From Sedimentibacter hydroxybenzoicus DSM 7310 (GTDB lineage Bacteria; Bacillota; Clostridia; Tissierellales; Sedimentibacteraceae): a DNA stretch of 64,000 bases. The translations under genes were made by a program, and so were the position numbers. Below, piece after piece: positions 26,401 through 35,406 of this stretch. The DNA lies in NCBI RefSeq assembly GCF_013403245.1, contig NZ_JACBNQ010000001.1, forward strand, positions 248,001 to 312,000. The letters run 5' to 3'. How positions within the stretch are numbered: position 1 is the stretch's first letter; each line of letters opens with the position of its first letter. The notes beneath the pieces are model-generated. The model was not told the origin of the DNA. It did not search any database and worked only from the letters and a program-made list of their open reading frames with translations.

Positions 26401-26784
26401 ATGAAATTAATGCACACAAAGTTACCAGAATTCATTCGTAAAATGAAGGCTGTAGCTGCAACGATGGGTTCAATTTATAAAGAATGCGATGTTGTAGGCT
26501 TGGAAAATTTAAAGACTGCTAAGATGCAATCTAACAGAACAGGCAGAATCGAACGTGCAGTGGAAGATTTAGCTAAGAAGGAAGATGTTTACAAAATCGA
26601 GGTCGCTGTTATTCCTCGTATTCCCGAGTCTATGCATAGCGCTGTAATCCGTGGCTTTGATAAAGATGGAAATCCTGTTCACGCTATACTTGAAACGATT
26701 AATATTTTGCACCCTACAGAAGATATTTTGATTCATGACTGTCCGGACATTATAGATAGAAGACCATCAATCGGAAAACATTAA
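26401..26784 (+). CDS. conserved-looking small protein of unknown function (127 aa)
   Basis: I do not recognise this 127-residue protein. It is soluble, without a signal peptide. It has a basic N-terminal helix, the repeated-acidic segment VEDLAKKEDVY (near 60-70), and a C-terminal part with several conserved-type residues: HSAVIRGFDKDGNPVHAI and HDCPDIIDRR (one Cys, several His/Asp). A perfect AGGAGG precedes the ATG. It leads a five-gene run after dctM3 and ends 21 bases before the next gene, with which it may form a two-subunit enzyme. Confidence 0.7.
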   Translation: MKLMHTKLPEFIRKMKAVAATMGSIYKECDVVGLENLKTAKMQSNRTGRIERAVEDLAKKEDVYKIEVAVIPRIPESMHSAVIRGFDKDGNPVHAILETINILHPTEDILIHDCPDIIDRRPSIGKH

Positions 26785-26805
26785 TAAATAGAATGGAGGT
26801 ATAAA

Positions 26806-27828
26806 ATGAGCAAATTAAAATATAAAATTATTCCCGAAGGAATGTTAAATGATATTTACATACCGGTAACGGCAGTTTTTATAGATTATGCAGACGTTAA
26901 AGCTTGTAATCTGACAATGTATGAAGCATGCGAAAAAATAGCTGCTACAATTCCGGGACCGGCTGGTTTAAATATGTTTGATATGACAGCTACAACAACA
27001 AACAGTAATGGTATCATGCTTGACGGTGCAATGGTTTGTATGGCAGCATCTGATTACGGCAAAATTAACAAAGATTTCGGTTATCTTGAAATGGTGGAAA
27101 TCCCATATTCAGAAGAGCTTATAAAAGAAGAGCCTCATTTAAAACAATGGAAAAAATTATTCCCTGACAGAAAATTATTTATGGGACCAAATCCTAACAC
27201 TAAATCGATTCCGATTCATAATGCAGTACTGACGGGAAGGGCCGGAAATAACAACTCAGGAACTGAAATGATGCATTATATTAATATGGAGGAATTACTT
27301 CTTCCTATTTCAGGCCAGGTTGAAATTATGAAAGATGGTAAAGTGGAAGTAGGAGGCACCGGCTGGACTATTTCTGTCGGCATAGGAATGGTTGTAGGAG
27401 AAGAATACGGACGTATAGTTCCCAGAAGACAGTGGAAATGCGGCAAAACGGCGCATAACTCAGGTGAATATGCTAAATTTTTAAAAAGTCATATTCCTGT
27501 AATTGCAGCTGATAAAAGCGAACTTGCAAAATCAATGATTAATGCATTGCAGGCAGGTGCTGTACCGGGCAGGGACATAGGAGCGTCTCCGTCAGTGTTA
27601 TCTATAGCCAGACATATGAAGATTAAACCGGATTATGAGAATATAGAAGAAAATGCTTATGCTGAATTAGCAAGCGTCGGATGTACCAAGGAATGGATTA
27701 AGGCAGATGTAGAAGAATTAACACCTGAGGAAATAATTGAAAGAGCACATGAAATTATTCCGGGAATTGACAATCCACGCAGGTTTAATGTTAGTGATAT
27801 AGTACAAGTTAACTATGTAGAAGTATAA
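26806..27828 (+). CDS. unassigned protein (340 aa), possible catalytic subunit
   Basis: This 340-residue soluble protein is not one I can place. It contains glycine- and asparagine-rich loops such as GRAGNNNSGTEMMHYINM and VEVGGTGWTISVGIGM, and a charged motif GRIVPRRQWKCGKTAHNSGE, which look like an enzyme active site rather than a structural protein. Five cysteines are present, none in an iron-sulfur spacing. The ribosome site is TGGAGG. It pairs with the 127-residue gene upstream and lies in the TRAP-3 operon, so it probably acts on the imported compound. A relationship to D-proline reductase-type proteins was considered but not supported. Confidence 0.7.
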   Translation: MSKLKYKIIPEGMLNDIYIPVTAVFIDYADVKACNLTMYEACEKIAATIPGPAGLNMFDMTATTTNSNGIMLDGAMVCMAASDYGKINKDFGYLEMVEIPYSEELIKEEPHLKQWKKLFPDRKLFMGPNPNTKSIPIHNAVLTGRAGNNNSGTEMMHYINMEELLLPISGQVEIMKDGKVEVGGTGWTISVGIGMVVGEEYGRIVPRRQWKCGKTAHNSGEYAKFLKSHIPVIAADKSELAKSMINALQAGAVPGRDIGASPSVLSIARHMKIKPDYENIEENAYAELASVGCTKEWIKADVEELTPEEIIERAHEIIPGIDNPRRFNVSDIVQVNYVEV

Positions 27829-27846
27829 AATAATGAAACTATACCG

Positions 27847-27866
27847 GCGAGAAGGAAACTTCTCGT
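27847..27866 (+). promoter_or_regulatory. short GNRA-type hairpin in the intergenic gap
   Basis: CGAGAAG, loop GAAA, CTTCTCG (27848-27865) closed by a G-T pair. It lies between the 340-residue gene and the next unassigned gene and lacks a T run. It probably acts as a processing or stability element. Confidence 0.5.
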
Positions 27867-27889
27867 CATGTAATTAATGGGGTGACTGT

Positions 27890-28252
27890 ATGCAGGAAGA
27901 TACTAAAATCATAGTACAGGTTGATAAAACTGTAGTTAAAATTACAGGGTTAGAGATCAAAGGGCTAAACATACAACAACTTGAAGAAATATTAAAAGAC
28001 AAACTAAAAAGTTTAATAAGAATTATCGGTGTGTCAGGGTCTTCAATAGAGATGGACATTTACGGAATTGAAGAAGAAGACATATTAAGAGAAGAAACCG
28101 GCTTAATTAAAGCCATAGCTTTAGCAGACGGCATAACCATATCTGATGTTACTTCCCTGTCCTCCGTAAAAAAAATTCAGAGTGTTGATATAGATTCTAT
28201 ACCGGAATATGCGGAAAGCGGATGTAAAGGAGAAAGGTGGCAGAATATTTGA
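27890..28252 (+). CDS. unassigned small protein (120 aa)
   Basis: This 120-residue acidic soluble protein has no family that I recognise. It begins with beta-prone sequence (TKIIVQVDKTVVKITGLEI), followed by a helix rich in Lys/Leu and a C-terminal tail with one Cys. GGGGTGA precedes the ATG. Its last 16 bases overlap the GTG start of the MoCF-fold gene, so the two are translationally coupled and their products may form a complex. Confidence 0.65.
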   Translation: MQEDTKIIVQVDKTVVKITGLEIKGLNIQQLEEILKDKLKSLIRIIGVSGSSIEMDIYGIEEEDILREETGLIKAIALADGITISDVTSLSSVKKIQSVDIDSIPEYAESGCKGERWQNI

Positions 28253-28764
28253 TTAACAAGGCTGTAATTATCCCAACCGGAGATGAACTTAGATCAGGTA
28301 TAATTTTAGACACTGACAGCCCCATGATAATGCAGGTTTTATTAAGCATTAACAACAAATGTTTAGTAATAAGAAATGAACCGATAGCTGACGTTGAAAA
28401 TATGATAACTGATTGTGTCAGGAGCTACATAAATAAAAATGTAGATTTGATTATATTAATAGGCGGATCAGGCGGGGGCCACAGATATAGTTCAACATTG
28501 TGTAAAGATTATACTCATACTTCGTTGGACTCCATATTAGACGAAAAATATTCAACTGAACTCTATGGAAAAAATGGTCACATGTGGAGTAAGTTAATTT
28601 GCGGAGAAGTAAATAAAACTATGATTATTAATGTTCCGGGACCATATCAGGAAGCCCGTGCTGCTATAGAAGCTTTTAAAAAGTCGTATGAAGAAAACAG
28701 CAGTGATTTAAAGCAAATTAACATAAACATGGCAAATGCGGTAAAGGCCCAATACTTTTTATAA
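28237..28764 (+). CDS. MoCF/MogA-like fold protein (molybdopterin-binding type)
   Basis: This 175-residue protein starts with GTG (28237) after AAGGAGAAAG. The N-terminal IIPTGDELRSGIILDTDSPM and the central LIILIGGSGGGHR are hallmarks of the MoaB/MogA/CinA molybdopterin-binding fold; the canonical GGTGxxxxD is altered, with His-Arg after the glycines instead of the usual Asp-containing loop. The C-terminal NVPGPYQEARAAIEAF resembles the end of the MoCF domain. Because it sits in a catabolic operon with no other molybdenum genes, it is more likely a repurposed nucleotide-binding or catalytic protein than a cofactor-synthesis enzyme. Confidence 0.65.
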   Translation: MAEYLINKAVIIPTGDELRSGIILDTDSPMIMQVLLSINNKCLVIRNEPIADVENMITDCVRSYINKNVDLIILIGGSGGGHRYSSTLCKDYTHTSLDSILDEKYSTELYGKNGHMWSKLICGEVNKTMIINVPGPYQEARAAIEAFKKSYEENSSDLKQININMANAVKAQYFL

Positions 28765-28789
28765 CTGAACTGACTATTATGGGAGTAAA

Positions 28790-29374
28790 ATGAAAAATAC
28801 AATTGCATATGAATCTTTTTTAATAAAAACACTTACTAAAGATAAATTTAGTATTATTGTTGGTGGGTTCTGCCCAAAAGGTAAAAAGCTTGAAGCAAGC
28901 AACACATATGAAAAGATAAGTAAGCTTATGTTAGGACAGTCGATTGATGAATATATTATTGATTACACATTGGCTGAAGCAATAAAAAAAATATCTCCTG
29001 AATGGGTACCGGTAGTTGGTGCTTCTATATCAATTGACAATATAAAAAATAAGACAGGCGGTATTATAGGAAGTCCATGGAAACAAAATGAATCAGCTCA
29101 AGAGGAAATTGAGCAGATAATAACGGACATATATTCAATATCATTCCCCGGGGGTCCGGGAGTTGCTTTTAAAGGCTCTTATTCTGATGGATTAAAGCTA
29201 AAGAATATATTAACAGAATATAAAAAAGAAAAACATAGTATTGATACAGTAATAAATAAACTTAGTGAAATTACCGATTTATATATCCTCGTGGAAGATG
29301 GAAGCGGTTATATGAGTCAGGGTGGTATATATGTGTCTGATAACAATGGTAAACACTATAAAACTTTCAACTAA
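28790..29374 (+). CDS. unassigned protein (194 aa)
   Basis: This 194-residue soluble protein is not one I recognise. It contains GGFCPKGKKLEAS near 23-35, a segment SFPGGPGVAFKGSYSDG in the middle and VEDGSGYMSQGGIYVSD near the end; the glycine-rich turns suggest a compact enzyme domain. GGGAG precedes the ATG. It is the last gene of the five-gene unassigned set and is followed 45 bases later by pyruvate:ferredoxin oxidoreductase, which suggests that the set's product feeds pyruvate or another 2-oxoacid into that enzyme. Confidence 0.65.
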   Translation: MKNTIAYESFLIKTLTKDKFSIIVGGFCPKGKKLEASNTYEKISKLMLGQSIDEYIIDYTLAEAIKKISPEWVPVVGASISIDNIKNKTGGIIGSPWKQNESAQEEIEQIITDIYSISFPGGPGVAFKGSYSDGLKLKNILTEYKKEKHSIDTVINKLSEITDLYILVEDGSGYMSQGGIYVSDNNGKHYKTFN

Positions 29375-29419
29375 ACAATATGAAATTTTAAAATTATAAA
29401 AAATGAAAGGAGCTAATTA

Positions 29420-32400
29420 ATGAGTAAGAGAAAAACTCAAACAATGGATGGGAACATGGCAGCGTCCTATGCATCCTATGCCTTTACAGATATGGCAGCG
29501 ATATTTCCAATCACGCCTTCCTCGTCAATGGCAGAGCATGTTGATGAATGGGCATCTGCCGGTGTAAAAAATATATTTGGTAACGAAGTAGTGGTAAAGG
29601 AAATGCAATCAGAAGGGGGTGCTGCCGGCGCTTTGCACGGATCATTACAAGGCGGAGCATTATCAACAACCTATACGGCTTCACAGGGATTGCTGTTAAT
29701 GATACCAAATATGTATAAAATAGCAGGAGAATTATTACCTGCAGTATTCCATGTAAGTGCGCGTTCATTGGCTTCAAATGCACTTAGTATTTTCGGAGAC
29801 CATCAGGATGTTATGTCAACGCGTCAGACAGGTTTTACCATGCTGGCATCAAGCAGTGTACAGCAATGTATGGACCTAGGTTCTATAGCTCATTTGGCAG
29901 CAATAAAAACAAGAATTCCTGTTCTTCATTTTTTTGACGGATTCAGGACATCCCATGAAATGCAAAAGATAGAAATATTAGAATATGATGAATTAGCTAA
30001 ATTAGTAGATATGGATGCTGTAAGAAGGTTTAGAAATAATTCTTTGAATTCTAACCGACCGGTTCTTCGCGGTACGACACAAAATCCTGATGTCTTCTTT
30101 CAAACAAGAGAGGCTATAAATAAATTCTACGAACCTGTTCCGGAAACTGTTCAATATTATATGGATGAAATTAACAAACTAACCGGCAGGGATTATAAAT
30201 TATTTAATTATTACGGTTCTTCAAAGGCAGAAAATATAATAATTGCCATGGGATCAGGCTGCGACACTATAAGGGAAACAATTGAATATTTCAATAAGAA
30301 CGGTTCAAATTACGGATTGTTGGAAGTTCATTTATTCAGGCCGTTTTCAATAAAACATATGTTAGAAGCAATACCGGATACGGTAAAGCGCATAGCTGTT
30401 TTAGATCGTACAAAAGAACCCGGAGCTTCGGGAGAGCCTCTTTTCTTAGATGTTAAAAATGCATTTTACGGAAAAGAAAATACTCCTTTAATTGTCGGAG
30501 GTCGTTATGGTCTTGGATCAAAAGAGTTTACACCTGCAAATGTTATGGAAGTTTTCACAAACCTGGAGAAGGAGATTCCTGTTGACGGTTTTACTGTGGG
30601 AATAGTAGATGATGTAACAAATAAATCCCTTGTTCCTTACGACAAAAAATTCAATCCGTCTCCTGCAGGTACAATTGCATGTAAATTCTGGGGACTAGGT
30701 TCGGACGGTACGGTAAGTGCTAATAAATCAGCTATAAAAATTATAGGTGATAACACTGATAAATATGTTCAGGCATATTTTGCATATGATTCTAAAAAAT
30801 CAGGCGGAGTTACAATTTCTCATTTAAGATTTGGTGATGATCAAATTCAATCTCCTTATGGAATCAATTCTGCTGATTTTATTGCCTGCCATAATCCTGC
30901 CTATGTAAATCAATATGATTTGGTAGATGATTTAAAAGAGGGCGGAGTATTCTTATTAAACTGCACTTGGGATAAAAAAGAGCTGGAAAAAGAATTGCCT
31001 TCTGCAATTAAGAGGAAGCTGGCAGATAAAAAAGCTGATTTTTATGTAATAAATGCAGTTGAAATTGCAAGAAATTTAGGACTTGGCAATAGAATTAACA
31101 TGATTATGCAAGCCGCATTTTTCAAATTATCAAATGTGATGTCTTTAGAAAATTCAGTTAAGCTTTTAAAAGAGGCAGTAATTGAAAGCTATGGAAGAAA
31201 AGGACAAGATGTTATTGATATGAACAATAGTGCAATTGATGCCGGAGTTAATGCAATTGTAAAGGTTGAAGTACCTGATAGCTGGAAAACATCAAAAGAT
31301 GAAGATAAAGATATTGTTCAGGAATTACCTGAATTTGTAAAAAACATCATGATTCCTATGAACAGGCAAAAAGGAGATTCATTACCGGTAAGTGCTTTTA
31401 ACGGAATAGAAGACGGTACTTATCCAACTGACGTAACTCAGTATGAAAAACGTGGAATAGCTGTGGATGTACCTTATTGGGATGCAGAAAAATGTATTCA
31501 ATGTAATCAATGTTCATTTGTTTGCCCCCATTCGGTGTTAAGACCAATGCTGTTATCTGCAGAGCAGGTTGAAGCATCACCTGCAGCAATTGAAACAAAG
31601 ACTGCTATAGGATATAAAGATAAACAGTTTTATATGGCAATGTCTGCTTTGGACTGCACCGGCTGCGGTAACTGTGCAGATGTTTGTCCCGCTAAGGAAA
31701 AAGCACTTGAAATGAGGAATTTGTCAGATAAAAAAGATGAATTTGTAAGCATGTGGAATTATGCAAAGGAACTAGAACTGACAGAAGTTACAGACAAGCA
31801 AAAATCTACGGTTAAGGGAAGTCAATTTGCAATGCCGTATTTTGAATTCTCCGGTGCATGTGCCGGTTGCGGTGAAACGCCATATGCCAAACTGGTAACT
31901 CAATTGTTTGGTGACAGAATGGTTATTTCAAATGCAGCAGGATGCACTACGGTATGGGGAGGATCAGCTCCATCTATTCCGTTTAAAAAGGACAAAAGAG
32001 GATATGGACCGGCTTGGGGATTCTCACTTTTCGAAGATAATGCCGAATATGGTTATGGAATGCATATAGGCACATTGACAATAAGAGATTCTGTTCTGAA
32101 GAAAGTAAAAGTTCTTCTTGAGAATGCAGCGGACGAAGAATTAAAAGAAGTAATGAAAGAATGGGTAGAGGGTTATGCCATATCGTCGGGAACTCGTGAA
32201 AGAGCGGAAAAGCTTGCTAATGCTCTCGAAAATTATAAAGAAATACCTGAATATGAAGAAATATATGAAAGACGAGATGTCTTTGTCAAACAATCTAACT
32301 GGATATTCGGCGGTGACGGTTGGGCCTATGACATAGGTTACGGCGGGTTAGACCATGTACTTGCAGCAGGTGAAGACATTAATGTATTGGTATTTGATAC

Positions 32401-32938
32401 CGAGGTTTATTCAAATACCGGGGGTCAGTCATCAAAATCAACTCCGACTGCTGCTATTGCTAAATTTGCCGCATCCGGTAAAAAAACAAAGAAAAAAGAC
32501 TTGGGTATGATGGTAATGAGCTATGGATATGTTTATGTTGCACAAGTAGCCATGGGTGCGAATCAAAACCAAACACTTAAGGCAATTTTAGAAGCGGAGG
32601 CATATCCGGGACCTTCTTTGATTATTGCTTATGCACCTTGTGTCAATCATGGAATCAAAGATGGAATGGGGAAAACACAAAATCAGGAAAAACGTGCAGT
32701 AGCAGCAGGATATTGGTCACTGTACAGATACAACCCAATGTTGAAAGAGCAAGGCAAAAATCCGTTTACTTTGGATAGCGGTGAACCAACGGCAAGTTTT
32801 GAGGAATTTTTATTGAGTGAGGTAAGATATTCTTCTTTGTTAAAGCAGTATCCTGAAAAAGCTAAAGAGTTGTTCGCGAAAGCCGAAATTGATGCCAATG
32901 AGAGGTTGAATAATTATAAGCGTTTGGCAGAGAGATAA
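29420..32938 (+). CDS. nifJ: pyruvate:ferredoxin (flavodoxin) oxidoreductase, single chain
   Basis: This 1172-residue fused enzyme oxidatively decarboxylates pyruvate to acetyl-CoA and CO2 with ferredoxin as acceptor. The order of domains is usual: N-terminal pyrimidine-binding domain (PITPSSSMAEHVDEW near 32-46), gamma domain, two-cluster ferredoxin domain (CIQCNQCSFVCP near 692 and CTGCGNCADVCP near 746), then the TPP domain with FSGACAGCGETPYAKL and GGDGWAYDIGYGG. Length is normal. AAAGGAG precedes the ATG. It is oxygen-sensitive chemistry, supporting an anaerobic host, and is the main acetyl-CoA source for the butyrate genes downstream. Confidence 0.97.
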   Translation: MSKRKTQTMDGNMAASYASYAFTDMAAIFPITPSSSMAEHVDEWASAGVKNIFGNEVVVKEMQSEGGAAGALHGSLQGGALSTTYTASQGLLLMIPNMYKIAGELLPAVFHVSARSLASNALSIFGDHQDVMSTRQTGFTMLASSSVQQCMDLGSIAHLAAIKTRIPVLHFFDGFRTSHEMQKIEILEYDELAKLVDMDAVRRFRNNSLNSNRPVLRGTTQNPDVFFQTREAINKFYEPVPETVQYYMDEINKLTGRDYKLFNYYGSSKAENIIIAMGSGCDTIRETIEYFNKNGSNYGLLEVHLFRPFSIKHMLEAIPDTVKRIAVLDRTKEPGASGEPLFLDVKNAFYGKENTPLIVGGRYGLGSKEFTPANVMEVFTNLEKEIPVDGFTVGIVDDVTNKSLVPYDKKFNPSPAGTIACKFWGLGSDGTVSANKSAIKIIGDNTDKYVQAYFAYDSKKSGGVTISHLRFGDDQIQSPYGINSADFIACHNPAYVNQYDLVDDLKEGGVFLLNCTWDKKELEKELPSAIKRKLADKKADFYVINAVEIARNLGLGNRINMIMQAAFFKLSNVMSLENSVKLLKEAVIESYGRKGQDVIDMNNSAIDAGVNAIVKVEVPDSWKTSKDEDKDIVQELPEFVKNIMIPMNRQKGDSLPVSAFNGIEDGTYPTDVTQYEKRGIAVDVPYWDAEKCIQCNQCSFVCPHSVLRPMLLSAEQVEASPAAIETKTAIGYKDKQFYMAMSALDCTGCGNCADVCPAKEKALEMRNLSDKKDEFVSMWNYAKELELTEVTDKQKSTVKGSQFAMPYFEFSGACAGCGETPYAKLVTQLFGDRMVISNAAGCTTVWGGSAPSIPFKKDKRGYGPAWGFSLFEDNAEYGYGMHIGTLTIRDSVLKKVKVLLENAADEELKEVMKEWVEGYAISSGTRERAEKLANALENYKEIPEYEEIYERRDVFVKQSNWIFGGDGWAYDIGYGGLDHVLAAGEDINVLVFDTEVYSNTGGQSSKSTPTAAIAKFAASGKKTKKKDLGMMVMSYGYVYVAQVAMGANQNQTLKAILEAEAYPGPSLIIAYAPCVNHGIKDGMGKTQNQEKRAVAAGYWSLYRYNPMLKEQGKNPFTLDSGEPTASFEEFLLSEVRYSSLLKQYPEKAKELFAKAEIDANERLNNYKRLAER

Positions 32939-33007
32939 TTTAAATATTGAAATATTTAGATAATTAATATATAATTATGTAAAAATTGGCAATGGGGGCA
33001 GATTGAC

Positions 33008-33676
33008 ATGGAAGCGAGCAATAAAATAATGAGCATAAGTACAAGCACAAGGGTATATGAAAAGATAAAAGATATGATTTTACATTTAGAAATTCGACCG
33101 GGTGAAAAAATACCCGAAGAGAAAATCACTGAGATTGTTAAATGCAGCAGAACACCTGTCAGAGAAGCTATCAGAAAGCTCAGTGAAGAGGGACTGGTTT
33201 CAATTTATCCTAATCGATATTCTGAAGTAAAACAATATAATGAGAATGACATAAAAAAAATTGGAGAACTGAGATTATCTCAAGATATCCTTTCGTGTCA
33301 ATTAGCTATAAGAAACGGTTCTAATTCTGACTTTTCTCAATTAAAGGAAATTGCGGAAAAGTGCAGGATCAGCGCTGAAAAGGGAGATATTTATGAACGA
33401 ATTTCCTTGGATTCACAATTTCATCTTGAGATTGCTAAAATAGGAAGAAATGATTTGTTAATTGAGAGCCAAGAGAAGTTATATATGAAAATTCACATTG
33501 TTCAGATATCAAAGTATACAAATATTGAGGACAGTATTAATCAAATCAGTAAACATAGTGAAATAGTTGATGCATTATTTGAACGTGACTATAAAAGAGT
33601 AAAAATTATATTGTGTCAACATTTAGAAGACTTTTTTAATATTGATCAAGAAATAATAAATATGTATTTAAATTGA
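33008..33676 (+). CDS. GntR-family transcriptional regulator, FadR/FCD type
   Basis: This 222-residue regulator has a winged-helix N-terminus (residues about 15-75, with VKCSRTPVREAIRKLSEEGLV) and a helical FCD ligand domain; the metal-binding-type histidines (SQFHLEIAKIG, and HSEIVDAL) are in place. AATGGGGGCA precedes the ATG. It lies between nifJ and the gamma-glutamyltransferase-family gene. It is the second candidate reader of the TTGTATACAA sites at 2072, 17814, 17835, 23301 and 50844. Confidence 0.9.
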   Translation: MEASNKIMSISTSTRVYEKIKDMILHLEIRPGEKIPEEKITEIVKCSRTPVREAIRKLSEEGLVSIYPNRYSEVKQYNENDIKKIGELRLSQDILSCQLAIRNGSNSDFSQLKEIAEKCRISAEKGDIYERISLDSQFHLEIAKIGRNDLLIESQEKLYMKIHIVQISKYTNIEDSINQISKHSEIVDALFERDYKRVKIILCQHLEDFFNIDQEIINMYLN

Positions 33677-33773
33677 ACAAACAAAGGGCAAAGTTGAGGC
33701 ATTTAGATTATATATATTAATTTTCCCTGATATTTGGGGAAATTCTTGAGCAATCAGAATACAGGAGGCATGC

Positions 33774-35378
33774 ATGAATTTTAAGCCGGAAGAATACAAG
33801 TATTCATCAAAACGTAATGTAGTATACGGACATAAAGGAATGGTTGCGACATCGCAGCCCTTAGCAGCACAAGCAGGTTTGGAAATATTAAAAAAGGGTG
33901 GAAATGCTGTAGATGCTGCGATTGCAACAGCTGCCTGCCTGACTGTAGTAGAACCTACTTCAAACGGATTAGGAAGCGATGCCTTTGCCATAGTATGGTT
34001 TAAGGATAAGATTTATGGCTTAAACGGCAGCGGATATTCACCCTATAGCATATCAATAGATAAGCTGAAAGAGAGAGGTTTAAAAGAGATACCTAAATAT
34101 GGAGTAATACCCGTTATGGTACCCGGTGCCCCTGCGGCGTGGTCAGAGCTATCTAAAAAGTTTGGGAAGCTGTCTCTTATTGAAGTGTTACAGCCGGCGA
34201 TAAACTATGCAAGATACGGTTTTACGGTTTCCGTAAATGTTAAGCAGGCATGGGATGAAGCATATCATATTTATAGAAGCGAGAAGGGTGAAGAGTTTAA
34301 GCATTGGTTCGATACGTTTACTAAAAACGGTACAACACCAAAATTCGGAGAACTTTGGAAGCTGCCGCATCATGCGGAAACCCTGAAATCAATAGGAGAA
34401 ACCTACGGTGAATCATATTATAAGGGGCACATTGCCGATAAATTTGATTCGTTCTTTAAACAATATAAAGGGTTTATAACTAAAGAAGATTTAATGGATT
34501 ATAAGCCTGAATGGGTAGAACCGATATCAATTAATTATAAAGGATATGATGTTTTAGAAATACCACCTAATGGACAAGGCTTAGTGGCTTTAATGGCACT
34601 AAATATTTTAAAAGATTTTGATTTTAAATATAAAGATGACAGTGATACGTACCATAAACAAATTGAAGCTATAAAACTTGCGTTTGCCGACGGACAAAAG
34701 TATATTACAGATGCTAACCATATGAAAGCAGATATTAAGAAAATATTATCTGACAGCTACGGCAGATTAAGAAAAGAATCTATAAAAAACACGGCTTTAA
34801 CACCGGAAGTAGGAGACCCGAACAGCGGCGGAACAGTTTATTTGTGTACGGCTGATGATGAAGGAAACATGGTTTCATATATTCAAAGCAATTATTCAGG
34901 CTTTGGTTCCGGCATGGTTATACCCGAAACCGGTATAGCACTGCAAAACAGAGGACATAATTTCAGCTTTGACGATTGTCATGATAACTGTCTGCTGCCG
35001 CATAAGAAAACATACCATACGATAATTCCGGGATTTCTGATGAAAGATGGAAAAGCAGTCGGACCATTCGGGGTAATGGGCGCTTTTATGCAACCACAAG
35101 GTCATGTGCAGGTAGTAACCAATCTTATAGACTTTAATATGAATCCACAGGAAGCTATTGATGCTCCGAGGTGGCAGTGGATAAAAGATAAGCAAATTCA
35201 GGTAGAGCAGGATGTTCCGAATCATATAATAAATGATTTAATCAGCAGAGGGCATGAAGTTAAAATTCAGCCGGAGGTATCAACCTTTGGCAGGGGTCAG
35301 ATGATTCTTAGAACCGAAGAAGGAACCTTATGCGGAGGAACAGAAAAAAGAACAGACGGTCATATTGCTGTTTGGTAG
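33774..35378 (+). CDS. ggt: gamma-glutamyltransferase-family (Ntn) hydrolase/transferase
   Basis: This 534-residue member of the Ntn-hydrolase GGT family matures by self-cleavage before a nucleophilic Thr, here probably Thr353 in NSGGTVYL, followed by the substrate-loop sequence NYSGFGSGM. The large-subunit signature GGNAVDAAIATAACLTVVEP (42-61) is intact. There is no signal peptide, so it should be cytoplasmic, unlike secreted glutathione hydrolases. The family also includes amide- and lactam-cleaving enzymes such as cephalosporin acylase, so the substrate is open. AGGAGGCATGC precedes the ATG. It is 28 bases upstream of abfD. Confidence 0.85.
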   Translation: MNFKPEEYKYSSKRNVVYGHKGMVATSQPLAAQAGLEILKKGGNAVDAAIATAACLTVVEPTSNGLGSDAFAIVWFKDKIYGLNGSGYSPYSISIDKLKERGLKEIPKYGVIPVMVPGAPAAWSELSKKFGKLSLIEVLQPAINYARYGFTVSVNVKQAWDEAYHIYRSEKGEEFKHWFDTFTKNGTTPKFGELWKLPHHAETLKSIGETYGESYYKGHIADKFDSFFKQYKGFITKEDLMDYKPEWVEPISINYKGYDVLEIPPNGQGLVALMALNILKDFDFKYKDDSDTYHKQIEAIKLAFADGQKYITDANHMKADIKKILSDSYGRLRKESIKNTALTPEVGDPNSGGTVYLCTADDEGNMVSYIQSNYSGFGSGMVIPETGIALQNRGHNFSFDDCHDNCLLPHKKTYHTIIPGFLMKDGKAVGPFGVMGAFMQPQGHVQVVTNLIDFNMNPQEAIDAPRWQWIKDKQIQVEQDVPNHIINDLISRGHEVKIQPEVSTFGRGQMILRTEEGTLCGGTEKRTDGHIAVW

Positions 35379-35406
35379 AAAAAAGCATATTATCAGGAGG
35401 TATATA

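Noticed and set aside
26401-28252. Idea that the unassigned genes are a D-proline or glycine reductase set
   Set aside because: No selenocysteine TGA, no pyruvoyl-cleavage motif and no recognisable reductase subunit signature could be found.
35365-35406. Longer start for abfD, adding 14 codons
   Set aside because: It would overlap the end of the upstream gene; the ATG at 35407 has a strong AGGAGG and matches the known family N-terminus.
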